From Pelagomonas calceolata (lineage: Eukaryota > Sar > Pelagophyceae > Pelagomonadales > Pelagomonadaceae), in assembly GCA_918797485.1 (NCBI GenBank), contig CAKKNE010000005.1:3100001-3164000 (forward strand): a stretch of 64,000 bases of DNA, in the 5' to 3' direction. The translations under genes were made by a program, and so were the position numbers. A model generated the notes under the pieces. It was not told the DNA's origin, did no database searches, and was given only the letters and a program-made list of their open reading frames with translations. Position 1 is the stretch's first letter, and each line of letters begins with the position of its first letter. Below are positions 46,640 through 55,361 of the stretch, one piece after another.

Positions 46640-46805
46640 ATGTCGTCTCCACGCAAGTTGTCGATGGCGTGGCCGCGCTGCTCCGCGTGTCGAGACTGGT
46701 CGGGAGCCAGTTCCTTCTCCTCGTCGTCGGTTCCAGCGAACTCAGATGCTTTAACTTTGCTGCGCCTCACGTCCCAAACCTCCACGAAGTCCTCCACGCC
46801 ATCGA
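46640..46805 (-). other. Orphan coding-like stretch flanked by introner cores
   Basis: On the minus strand, between TCGCGTCGATGGCGTGGAG and GGCCACGCCATCGACAAC, one frame reads DFVEVWDVRRSKVKASEFAG and DDEEKELAPDQSRHAEQ, with protein-like composition. It follows the exonuclease stop at 46882, after a GTAAGAAAG that could be a donor. It may be a terminal exon of that gene, or chance. Confidence 0.3.
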
Positions 46806-46881
46806 CGCGACGTCCATCCCCCTTGTCCCTTGAAGTTCTACCTTGAAGTAACATACTCTTTCTTACCAGCCACGGAGACTC

Positions 46882-49176
46882 TCAGCCCGGCGTCGTGCCC
46901 ACGCGGTCGGCGCGCATGTGCGACGCTTCGGCGCAGCGGCAGAGGACCGCCTCGGGGTTCGACGGCGTGTCGAAGTAGTGCGTGAGGCGGCTGTTGCAGT
47001 CGCCGCACGCCCAGCAGCGGAGGATGGGGACGCCCTTGATGTGGTCGGCGACGATGACGCGCGCGCCGATGGTGGGGAGCGAGAGCTCCTCGTCGTAGGC
47101 GACCTCGACGACGTCGAGGCCCGCGAACGACGACGCCGCCTCCTCGACGCGCGCGCGCTTGTCCCGCCCCCGGAGCTCCGGCACGACGCCGTCCCGCCAG
47201 ACGCAGAACTCGCAGACCGCCGGCTTTTCGCTCGTCGCGGCCGCGGCCGCCGCGCACCGGCGGTCGTAACCCACCAACCACCCGACGTCCACGTCTCTCT
47301 CACTGACGTGGCCCCGCAGCGCGACGATCATCGTGCTCCACGACAGGTCGAAGTTGATGAACCACGGCCGGCGCCCGCGGCCGTCCGCGCACGAGCTCCA
47401 GAACCTATACCACGACTCCAAAAAGACGCAGTGCTCCAGGTTCTCGAAGTCGACCTCGGCCGGTAGCGTGGCGAGCAGGTCGTAGCTGTCCGGCCGGGCG
47501 CGGAACTCGTCGAACTGCGCCTCGATCTTCCGCGCGCGCGTCGCGTTGTCGTCGTCGGCGTCCCAGTACAACAAGAAGTCGAAGACCTCCTCCCCGAACT
47601 CCGGCATGTTCTTGGGCCGCCGCCCCCGCTCAAAAGAGCCCAGGGTCCGCCTCGACCGAGCCGTCACGCGGTTCGCCAGCTCCGCGCGTATCCGCTCGTG
47701 CGCCTCCGTGGCGAGGAAGGGGAGCGTCCTCGGCACCGGCCGGTCGTGGAACTGGATCGCGCGGTCCAATAACTCGACGACGGACACGCCCTGGCCGTCG
47801 CGGCGCAGCTCCATGACCCAGGCCTGGTCCGTGACGCTCAGCATCCGCAAGAGGCGCGACGCGCCCGCGACGGCGGTGTCCTCCTCGGGAGCTTCGGCAC
47901 CAGGCGTCTCGTCGCGCGTCGCCACGTCGCGCGTCGATGGCGCCGCGTCGCGGCCGCCCGCGCCGTCGACGTCGCGCGCGTCGACGTCGCTCGCGCCCGT
48001 CGCGACCGTCGCGCCCGCCCCGGTGCCGAAGTAGCCGCCCGCGCCGGCGTTGGGCGTCGCCTCGAGCGACGTCAAAGGCGGTACCGTCGCAGACGCGGCG
48101 CCGGCGTCGCGCGCTAGGGCCCGCACCGCGTTCCGTTCGCACGTCGCGTAGACGAACGCCCCGTAGAGGTCGACAAAGCGCGACAGCGACGGTTTGCCGA
48201 GGTTGTCCCAAAGCCACGCCTCGACCGCCACAGCGCCGCCGGCGTCGACCATGGCTTGGTGCGCGTCGCCGAGATCCTGGCCCCGCGTCGCGTCCTTGAA
48301 GAGCGAGCAGAGCTTCAGGTCTTTCTGGTCGACGTTGGCGCGGCGCACCGTCTCTTTTGCGAGGTGCAGCGTGTCCATGACGATTGCTGTTAACAGCGGC
48401 CCCGGCGCGATGCCGAGCCTCCCGAGGCAGCTCTTGAGCATGAGCGCGTCCATCTCGCCGTGCTCGACCAGTACGATCCGAGCCCCGCCCGCGGAGTCGT
48501 TCAGGAACTCGAGGAGCTTGCGGAGCTGCACGCCCAGCGGCTGAGCGCCGCGCGCCTCGAGGACGTCCGAATCGAGACCGTGTATCGAGAGGGCCTCGGC
48601 GGTGATCGGGACGTCGTCTTCCGGCAACACGTAGAGCGTCACGCGTACTTTGGGCTTGTCGACCTGGAACACGCACATCGCCAACGGCGTGTCGAACCGG
48701 TGGTCCGTGCTCGAGCTCTCGATGTCGATACCGAACCACATGAGAGGAGAGTCGGCGACGGCCGTCATGAAGAGCTCGTGCCGGGGCTCGACCACCGTCC
48801 TGCTGTAGTCGCGCAGCGTCTCCAGCGTGGACGCGCCGTCCGCCGCGGGCGTCGCCGCGAAGACGAGCGGCGCCGCGGGCAACGGCACCGGCGGCGGCGC
48901 GCGGCCCGTCGGCAGGGCGTGGTGGTCGGGCGACGGCTCCGGCGACGCGGGCGGCGAGGGCGTGTGCGGCGGCGTGCCCGGCGCGTGCAGGTCGAGGTCC
49001 ATCGCAGCGGATTGCGCGCCGTCGTCGCCGCCATCGTTCGGCGCGTTCACGTCCTGAGCTGGTGGTACTTGTTGCGCTTCGGCTCGCACTCGTGCAAGCG
49101 CCTGCTCTAATACAGTAGGGTCTACAGCACCCAGCACTCGTGCAAGCGACCGTGGGGTCAAGTGGGAGGGATCCAT
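46882..49176 (-). CDS. DEDDh-type 3'-5' exonuclease (RNase T/DnaQ-like)
   Basis: 764 aa from ATG 49176. After an acidic Pro-rich N terminus, residues about 145-350 hold the exonuclease: WFGIDIESSS (Exo I, D and E), VLVEHGEMDALML (Exo II), LGDAHQAMVDAGG (Exo III, H and D). Middle region DARDVDGAGGRDAAPSTRD is low complexity and resembles an exonised introner core. The C-terminal part has a CEFC and a CWACGDC zinc-like cluster. The nuclease class is clear; whether the substrate is RNA or DNA is not. A promoter motif at 49269-49288 precedes it. The 3' end may continue past the stop (see 46640). Confidence 0.75.
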   Translation of the reverse strand: MDPSHLTPRSLARVLGAVDPTVLEQALARVRAEAQQVPPAQDVNAPNDGGDDGAQSAAMDLDLHAPGTPPHTPSPPASPEPSPDHHALPTGRAPPPVPLPAAPLVFAATPAADGASTLETLRDYSRTVVEPRHELFMTAVADSPLMWFGIDIESSSTDHRFDTPLAMCVFQVDKPKVRVTLYVLPEDDVPITAEALSIHGLDSDVLEARGAQPLGVQLRKLLEFLNDSAGGARIVLVEHGEMDALMLKSCLGRLGIAPGPLLTAIVMDTLHLAKETVRRANVDQKDLKLCSLFKDATRGQDLGDAHQAMVDAGGAVAVEAWLWDNLGKPSLSRFVDLYGAFVYATCERNAVRALARDAGAASATVPPLTSLEATPNAGAGGYFGTGAGATVATGASDVDARDVDGAGGRDAAPSTRDVATRDETPGAEAPEEDTAVAGASRLLRMLSVTDQAWVMELRRDGQGVSVVELLDRAIQFHDRPVPRTLPFLATEAHERIRAELANRVTARSRRTLGSFERGRRPKNMPEFGEEVFDFLLYWDADDDNATRARKIEAQFDEFRARPDSYDLLATLPAEVDFENLEHCVFLESWYRFWSSCADGRGRRPWFINFDLSWSTMIVALRGHVSERDVDVGWLVGYDRRCAAAAAATSEKPAVCEFCVWRDGVVPELRGRDKRARVEEAASSFAGLDVVEVAYDEELSLPTIGARVIVADHIKGVPILRCWACGDCNSRLTHYFDTPSNPEAVLCRCAEASHMRADRVGTTPG

Positions 49177-49268
49177 GGCTTCTCGTCGATGCCTCGTTGA
49201 TTGCACAAAGCTCCAACTGCTTGCGTATCGGTGTGGAAGCCGCAAATTGCGCGCGCGGCGAGGAGGCT

Positions 49269-49288
49269 GCTAGCGTCACAAATACTAG
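49269..49288 (-). promoter_or_regulatory. Directional promoter motif, site 13 (short)
   Basis: On the minus strand: CTAGTATTTGTGAC then GCTAGC, 93 bp before the exonuclease ATG. Confidence 0.45.
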
Positions 49289-49944
49289 GAACCGTGCAGG
49301 CAGCCCTGCTGCCCGGTGCAGCCGGGCGCATCGTGCCGCCTCCCGACCGTCTTGTGAGCTGCCGTGACGCATTTTGCGCGCGTAGGAGCAGTTGCACGCA
49401 GCGCACTGCGTCGGCAGTCGCGGCGCACAAAATTAGGCTAACTAGGGCATCTCGAGACTGGAGGTTACGCGGACCTCGCCCCAGGTGGAGTCGCGGACCG
49501 CGAGCGAGCTACTCGGCAGCCTCGGGACGCTTAAAGGACCTGACTGGCCTCTTCTGTTTGATCGAGCGGCGCGGGCGCGGCGTTAGCGGATCACTAGAGG
49601 GCCCCAACTCCTCCTAGGTCCAATGAGGTTCCGTCCCGTAATTTTTGGACAATCTCGGAACGAGCGTCGAATGCACAGACACACTCACTTACTCGACGGC
49701 GTCCGACCGTGCCACGTCCGGTTCGGCTGGCGGAATGTCGGAATGACCAGGGACGCCTCCCTGACGACGCAGCTCCAAGTAGAGGTCGAAAGCGGATCGA
49801 AAGCCGCCTATTCCCGTAGACAAAAAGGTGCTCAATCCTACTAGACAAAAACAAACTCCACCACCAAACCTCCACCACCTCGGTGCCCAACGTCTGTCTG
49901 CGCAAACAAATGCCCGGAAGGGCTGCCCCAAAGCTTTTGACACG

Positions 49945-50622
49945 CTACAACACGCGTACGCGTACGCGGTGAGCGTCGGAGAGCACCGATTTGAAAAACT
50001 GCTCTCCTGCCTCTGAGAGCAGCGCGGCGTCGTCGATGCGGCCGTCGCTGCACGAAGCGGACGCGACCCCATCGCCCCGCCACGCCTCGGCGTGCGCACC
50101 AACACGCCCGTGCCGCGGCAGCGCTTCGTTAGAATCCGCCGCGCCCTGACGCGTCGCGGCGATGGCGGGCTTACTTGGTAGTCGGAGTTCTCCCCGATAG
50201 GACGGCTTCGTCTACTACTTCGACGGGCGTCGCCGCGGCCACGCCGCTCTCCCAGTACAAAAGCCGACAACGAGCTGCGCGCTTCCGACGGCGCGGTGGA
50301 CGCCTCGCGGAACAGCTGGACGATCTTCTGGTCGAGTGCCAATGCCTCAACGAAGCGACGTACGCGGAACCGTGTGCAGAGGCCGTCCGTGCGCACGCGG
50401 ACCTCGTCGACGACGCAGATACGCCGTCGAGAGCGCGACCGGCGCGGGCGTCTGCACTTCCACGGGTACCCGACAAAGCACGACGGCGTGTCCATCACAC
50501 GAGGGCGCCGGATCCGTCGCGTTTCGGACGGATGCGGTGTGGTACTGCCTCGCCGCGTCGGTAGTCTGGAGCCGGGCCGTCCCTCGGGTTACTAGTACCA
50601 TTGCGAATACAATCTTGAACAT
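49945..50622 (-). CDS. Scrambled or multi-intron secreted-protein locus
   Basis: A signal-peptide-like start (ATG 50622, MFKIVFAMVLVTRGTARLQ) opens a frame reading VVLCRVPVEVQTPAP. The coding-like signal then shifts to a second frame (FRVRRFVEALALDQKIVQLF), a third (YWESGVAAATPVEVVDEAVL) and a fourth segment (EQFFKSVLSDAHRVRVRVL, stop near 49945). One shift fits a 37-bp GT-AG piece with core-like TCGACGG and a weak 8-base duplication; another fits a 29-bp piece with CCATCGCCGCGACGC. Either this gene has extremely short introner remnants or it is a decaying gene. No family recognised. Confidence 0.3.
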
Positions 50623-50645
50623 AATACTTACTACAGCGTAGAAGT

Positions 50646-52478
50646 TCAGTCGTACTTCCACGCGCGCCGGCGAGGACTCAGGTGCCCCCACCGCTTGTTG
50701 GCGGCGACGGCGATGTCGCGCTTCTCGCGGAGCGTCTCGATCTTGAACTCCCGCGCGAGCTTGTCGAAGAACTCGATCCACGATGTATTGCACTTGTTGC
50801 CTGTGTGGAAATTAAACAGTAACACCGACCAAGCGACTGACGAGGCGTGTAGACGTCGTCTTCGAAGGCGGCGCTCAAATGATGGCGACGCGGCGAACTC
50901 GCAGGCACCGTTGTTCCTAATCGCACAACACCCTAATTGCACGTCGTGGGCGTGCTCCAGGCACGTAGCAAAACCGTTGTCTTCGTACAGGCCGAGGCAG
51001 CACGTGCAGTCCTGCGCGGCGTCGTACTTGACGTGCGGCTCGTACGGCGGTCTAAAGAAGTATTCGTTCAAGAGCGGCGCCATGCGGGTCGACGGCGCCT
51101 CGTGGGGCTCCAGGGCAAACTCTCTGAAACACAAACACATCAGGTTCTTTTGGGAGAGGCGCCCGTAGACGGCTGCGTCGGTACGTACGAGGTCGTCCCC
51201 GTCGCTCGGCGACTCGAGGCGCGCCTCCGACGCTTCGAGCGAGGCCAGGACCTTGCGCCGCGGGAGCATCTCGGAATTCAAGGCCCGCTGAAACCACACC
51301 GAGCTGGCACGCTTGAAGCTCGTCGCGCCGTTCTCGCACGGGTCCAGGGCACACATGTCCGCCTCGACCAGCGCGTCGATCAGCTTGTCCCGGTCACCCC
51401 TTATAGCATGAGCCCCGAGGTTGTAGGCGTCCCCCAACCGTTCGTAAAGCTTTTTCGTCGACACTTCCTTGAAGGCGTCGGCTTCGAGCGCTGCCTTGCC
51501 GCACGGGATGCTCTCGTCCAGGCCCGCCGCCCGCAGCAAATGCTCCATGGCGCGGGGCCTCCAGTTTTTCATGGAGGGGTCGTAGATGTGCGCGTCCGGC
51601 AGTTTGGCGTGTAGGTAGCCTTCGCCAGACGCGCGACAGTAGCACTGCTTCCCGGTGTAATCCCGGCCTGCCGCCGCCGACACCGTTTTGGCGATGGCGT
51701 CCCACGTCGCCGTGTCGCTCAGCGGCGGCGTCTCATCTAAGGGGTCGAGCGCCTCTTCGAGCGCCTTCGTGCCTTTATCGCCGGCGGCGTCGGACCAGTT
51801 CACGGGTGCGGCGCGAATCACCTGTGGCCCGGCGCTCGCGGCCGTGCGCGGGCCGTCGCCGAGGTTGCGCAGCTGGCGGTCGCCGGACAGTGTCTCGCGC
51901 CACGCAGCGTAGCGCGCTTTGCGGTGCGCCAAGAGCTTATCGATGAGCTCTCTGTCTTCCTGCGCTTCGGACGCCAGGAGTTTCTGGGCCAACACGCTCG
52001 CTTTCAGCTCTTCGCCAAATCGCTCGCGCGCCGCGGCTAAGAGGTCCGCCCGTTCCCGCATGGCGCCCGCGACAACATCTAACCCTTCCCCGGCCTCGCG
52101 ATAGGGCACCGGGCCGGCGTCGACGACTCCGGCGGCGGCCTTATCTTCGGCGCGGCGCTCCTTGTTCCACTGCTTGATGGCTTTTCGGCGGTGATCTAAG
52201 ATGTCCCGCTCCAGGGCCTTGTCGCTCTTCAGCAGCTCCATGAGCGCATTTTGTTTTTGAGTTATGCCGCCTGTGAGGCTCGCGTAGACTCTCGTGTGCT
52301 TGTCGCGCTTCATCTTTCTCAAGATGGCCAGCATGGTCGACTTGGCCTCGCCGGTGGCGGGATACTTGTGCTTGTTTTTGAACCGGCCGGGATAGTCGCA
52401 CTCCACCTCCTCCTCCTCCTCTTCTTCCGGCGGCGTCTCCACCTCCATCGGCGCGGGCTCGGGCGGCGTGTCGGCCAT
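50646..52478 (-). CDS. Unknown acidic/helical protein (probable introner near 3' end)
   Basis: About 576-610 aa from ATG 52478. An acidic N terminus (EEEEEEEVECDYPGRFKNKH) precedes long helices (LLKSDKALERDILDHRRKAI, LLAHRKARYAAWRET). A Cys-containing stretch near residues 265-330 has GKQCYCRASGEGYLHAKLPD. Near the C terminus is a Cys/His-rich group (DCTCCLGLYEDN, CLEHAHDVQLGCC). The frame stays open through a likely 102-bp introner (50801-50902); splicing would give NNGACNKCNTSWIEFF. Function unknown. Confidence 0.55.
   Translation of the reverse strand: MADTPPEPAPMEVETPPEEEEEEEVECDYPGRFKNKHKYPATGEAKSTMLAILRKMKRDKHTRVYASLTGGITQKQNALMELLKSDKALERDILDHRRKAIKQWNKERRAEDKAAAGVVDAGPVPYREAGEGLDVVAGAMRERADLLAAARERFGEELKASVLAQKLLASEAQEDRELIDKLLAHRKARYAAWRETLSGDRQLRNLGDGPRTAASAGPQVIRAAPVNWSDAAGDKGTKALEEALDPLDETPPLSDTATWDAIAKTVSAAAGRDYTGKQCYCRASGEGYLHAKLPDAHIYDPSMKNWRPRAMEHLLRAAGLDESIPCGKAALEADAFKEVSTKKLYERLGDAYNLGAHAIRGDRDKLIDALVEADMCALDPCENGATSFKRASSVWFQRALNSEMLPRRKVLASLEASEARLESPSDGDDLVRTDAAVYGRLSQKNLMCLCFREFALEPHEAPSTRMAPLLNEYFFRPPYEPHVKYDAAQDCTCCLGLYEDNGFATCLEHAHDVQLGCCAIRNNGACEFAASPSFERRLRRRRLHASSVAWSVLLFNFHTGNKCNTSWIEFFDKLAREFKIETLREKRDIAVAANKRWGHLSPRRRAWKYD
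50801..50902 (-). mobile_element. Probable introner (102 bp, in-frame)
   Basis: The acceptor end is TTTAATTTCCACACAG, an exact family terminus. A GC donor at 50902 gives phase 1 and a typical length. The left terminal repeat is lost, so the donor is a guess (54 bp with GT is the alternative). Confidence 0.5.
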
Positions 52479-52918
52479 TGCGCAGTCCAAATGCGCAGTT
52501 TGGCTTTTAAAGGCTGTGAGGCAGTCAAACGCACGCGCGAGCAGCAGCGCAGCGGCAGCGATGCAAAAGTTGAAACCTCGGTGGTTCGAGCACGTTGCGC
52601 CCACTAGTTAGGTGTCCTTCGAGCGCGGCGCAGTTTGCAAACGACTAGTGCCTTACACTCCGCTAGCGAATTAAAATGCCCCCATCTTTCCAGAAGAGGC
52701 GTGCGTCGACAGCTCCCCGGTCGACGGCTCGGCAAGTGAGGGACCAAGGCGCGGCCTGTCACACAGCGAGAGCAAACAACACCGTCGTGCAACGAGGCCC
52801 GTCGAGCAACAAGCGCTGTCAACAGACAGCTGCGCAGCCCCACCAGACCAGCCAAGAACAGTTGCACCAGTCCTCGTGCCAAGTAGCGCTTGAGAAAGCG
52901 AACACAGGCACTGCAACC
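52479..52918. other. Divergent intergenic region
   Basis: Holds the promoter motif at 52643-52667 for the plus-strand gene. Leader sequence of the RRM gene is open from 52676, but a presequence follows ATG 52919. Nothing else seen. Confidence 0.5.
52643..52667 (+). promoter_or_regulatory. Directional promoter motif, site 14
   Basis: GACTAGTGCCTTACACTCC then GCTAGC (the first half spans 19 bases here), 250 bp before ATG 52919. Confidence 0.55.
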
Positions 52919-53882
52919 ATGCTCAGGACACTGTGCGTCGCCGCGATGGTGGCTAGCTACGCGCCGCGACGACGGCCAGCCGTCGCGCGGCCGGTCTGCG
53001 CGCACCAGCGACGGAGTCTGCTGCGGTACGCGGCGGACGGCGACACCGACGAAGACGTCCAGCACATCATCACGTGTGGCTCCTGCAAGGCCGTCTACGC
53101 CATCGACAAAGACATTCTTGGCAAGGGTGCCGGCGCGAAGGTGCAGTGTGAAGTCTGCGGCAACGTCTGGTTCCAGGCGACGGCGCGCGTCAACACCTGT
53201 GTGGAAATCAAAAGTTTACGGCGCGTTCGTGCTGAATCATCGCGTCGTCCTCCACGCCATCGACGCGAGGCTGGCACCCGACGCAGTGGTTGATTTCCAC
53301 ACAGGTGAACACGCTCTTCGACGGCTTTGAACTAAAAGAGTACGACGCCGAGAAGGCCCAAGAGGCCATCGACAAGCAAAAGGCCCGGGCCAAGGAGGCC
53401 GCGGACCGGCCGCCGCGCAAGCGGGGCGCCGCGACGTTGTTCGTCGCGAATTTGCCTTTTCGTTATAGTGATGACGACGTCGTCGCGCTCTTCGCCGAGG
53501 TCGCGCCGATCACGTCGGCCCAGGTCGTCATGGACGACGACGGCCGATCGCGGGGCTACGGCTTCGTCGACGTCAGTGCAAAAATCAAATTGTCGCGGCG
53601 CGTCTCACGGCCTCCACGCCATCGACGCGACGCCAGCTCGAGCACCCGACTCACTGTTTGATTTGTGCACAGGTCGAGATCGAGGTCGCGGCCGACGCCG
53701 AGCGGCTGATCTCGGAGTTCCACGGCTCGGACGTCGGCGGCCGCGACCTCATCGTTCGGCCGGGTAAGCAATCGGGCGGCGACGGCGGCGGGCGCGGCGG
53801 CGGCGGGCGGGGGCGCGGGCGCGGCCGAGGACGTGGACGTGGAGGCGGCCGAGGCCGTGGTGGTGGCGGCGACCAGTTCTAG
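52919..53882 (+). CDS. Organelle-type RNA-binding protein: zinc ribbon, RRM, RGG tail (two introners)
   Basis: Exons 52919-53188, 53305-53565, 53673-53882, all phase 0, 246 aa. N terminus MLRTLCVAAMVASYAPRRR looks like a plastid or mitochondrial presequence. Then a zinc ribbon of the MJ0042 type: ITCGSCKAVYAIDKDILGKG, VQCEVCGNVWF. One RRM: RNP2 TLFVANLP and RNP1 SRGYGFVEI, the latter rebuilt exactly by removing the second introner. The C terminus is a Gly/Arg (RGG) tail. RNA processing in an organelle is inferred. The two splice joins are the best supported in the window because both rebuild conserved sequence. Confidence 0.9.
53189..53304 (+). mobile_element. Introner, complete, sense orientation (116 bp)
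   Basis: Duplication GTCAACAC/GTGAACAC (7 of 8). Ends CTGTGTGGAAATCAA and TTGATTTCCACACAG are perfect inverted repeats of 15 bases. Internal order: TTTACGGCGCGTTCGT, CCACGCCATCGACGCGAGG, GCACCCGAC. Confidence 0.95.
53566..53672 (+). mobile_element. Introner, subfamily with CAGTGC/GCACAG ends (107 bp)
   Basis: Duplication GTCGACGT/GTCGAGAT (6 of 8). Ends CAGTGCAAAAATCAAATTG and TTTGATTTGTGCACAG. Core CCTCCACGCCATCGACGCG. Removal rebuilds RNP1. Confidence 0.95.
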
Positions 53883-54394
53883 ATTGAGTAAAGTTCGTTA
53901 ACGATACGCGGCGATAGCGTTTCTCCGGACAGAACACCTTTATACAAAAGACAGACAAGACAGAAACGACAAGACACAAAAATGACATTTTTGAATGCAC
54001 GCTCCGCGTGGCGCCGACGCCGTGCGGCGTTCTTGAAGTCGAGCGTGAACGCCGCGACTTCCGCCGCCGCCGCCTTGGATCACAACTCTGCCACCTCCAG
54101 CCGGCCTCTCGTTTGCTTAGTACATGTCTCTGCGGCGCCCGCGAGGGTTCGTTCGTGAGCGTGAACAAGTAGGCTTCCTGCGCTAGTTGCGTGCGGGGCT
54201 CACTGCTCACCAGGCAGGCTGGCGCGGCCGCATCGGCCCTTGGTGCCTCTCGGGCTAAAAAACCACGTGGCAGGGCCCAGCTATTGAGCCTAGTCCTCTC
54301 GAACAAGAAACGAGCACGCCTTAGCCCACAGCGACAGAGCACAGGTCACTGCTCTCCCAACACACTACAGAGAGCACACCGCCTAAGCGAAGCG
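53883..54394. other. Intergenic region with a gene shard
   Basis: Contains a 38-base exact copy of EF-hand gene sequence (54024-54061, see repeat). The rest has no gene I can support; the open minus frame here is Arg-rich and low in coding signal. Confidence 0.5.
54024..54061 (-). repeat. 38-bp shard identical to the EF-hand gene
   Basis: Identical to 59619-59656, in the same strand sense, encoding EVAAFTLDFKNAA in the parent gene. Similarity continues for about 20 more bases with mismatches. A copied coding fragment in noncoding DNA. Confidence 0.8.
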
Positions 54395-55261
54395 ATGCGC
54401 CCAAACACCCTCTGCGCCCTCACAGCGCTGGTAGCGACGCACGCCATCGCCGCGTTCGCCGCTCGGCCACCTTCAGCCCTCGACGAATGCTCCGGGCCCG
54501 TCCAGCCGGCGCTCAATTACGGCATCTCGCGGCGCACGACGCCGAGGGGTGTGCCCGCGCCCATCGACATAAACGAGTCGCTGGCGGAGGCGGTGTGCTG
54601 CGACACGCGGGCGCTGCCGTTCGCCGAGCCGCAGTTTCTGTACAAACAGCCGGATGTCGGGCTGTTTCGCCACGTGACGAAGACGACGACCTTCTACGAC
54701 AGCGTCTGTGGTTTGCCGCTCTTCCGGGCGCCCGTGAATCGAACACTATCTGATTTCAAGGCCGACACGGACGAGCACGGCTGGCCGTCGTTTCGGGCGG
54801 CCGAGGTCTTCACGGAGAACGTGCGCGTCGCCGGCGGGCTCGTCACGTCGGCGTGCGGCACGCACCTCGGCACGTATCTGCCCGACGACAAGGGCCCGCG
54901 CTGGTGCATCGACCTGGCCTGCGTCGCCGGGCATCGCGCGCTGAACGCAACGCTCTCCACGGACAAGTGCGGCGGCAAAGATGCGAAGTCGTACGTGACG
55001 CCCTTAGATACGTGTTACAGCCCGCCGGCGCTCTTCCAGAACGATTCGCAATGGGGTTCCTACGACGTCCGCGACTCGCTCACGCCCCTCACGAGGCGGC
55101 TGCGCCGCGCGTTCTACGACACGAAGGACGGGTCCTGCGGCGCCGAGACGGACCACTTCGACATCCCGCTGGACCAGTGCGTCGGGCCCTTCGGGACGCC
55201 GCGGCCGTGGGGGGAGTTCCGTGTTGTTGGAAGCGCGGCGGCGGCGTCGGTTGTGGCCTGA
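54395..55261 (+). CDS. Secreted MsrB-like domain protein
   Basis: 288 aa from ATG 54395. Signal peptide MRPNTLCALTALVATHAIAA. The middle has the MsrB (SelR) layout: FYDSVCGLPLFRAP, then DEHGWPSFRAAEVF, GLVTSACGTHLGTYLPDDK and RWCIDLACVAG at the position of the catalytic Cys. Only one Cys is present at each of the two zinc CxxC positions, so the zinc site is incomplete and activity is doubtful. Downstream are Cys-containing loops (CGAETDHFDIPLDQCVG). It may act on oxidised methionine outside the cell or in the plastid route, or be a non-catalytic relative. Confidence 0.65.
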   Translation: MRPNTLCALTALVATHAIAAFAARPPSALDECSGPVQPALNYGISRRTTPRGVPAPIDINESLAEAVCCDTRALPFAEPQFLYKQPDVGLFRHVTKTTTFYDSVCGLPLFRAPVNRTLSDFKADTDEHGWPSFRAAEVFTENVRVAGGLVTSACGTHLGTYLPDDKGPRWCIDLACVAGHRALNATLSTDKCGGKDAKSYVTPLDTCYSPPALFQNDSQWGSYDVRDSLTPLTRRLRRAFYDTKDGSCGAETDHFDIPLDQCVGPFGTPRPWGEFRVVGSAAAASVVA

Positions 55262-55291
55262 GGCGACGGCCGGTGTGTGATGTTGTTGTGT

Positions 55292-55306
55292 AGTACTTCT
55301 AGTACT
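55292..55306. terminator. Short palindrome in 3' region
   Basis: AGTACT-tct-AGTACT, about 30 bp after the MsrB-like stop and about 55 bp before the C2 gene stop, between convergent genes. Confidence 0.25.
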
Positions 55307-55361
55307 GGATTTATTGAAAGTTACACGGGGGGAACGGGGATCACTACAGGACACTTCTTCC

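Noticed and set aside
47930-48010. Introner-like GTCGATGGCG/CCGTCGACG pair inside the exonuclease
   Set aside because: It could be an exonised element, but the frame is open and no splice pair with duplication exists; the pattern is also expected from GC-rich Asp/Ala codons.
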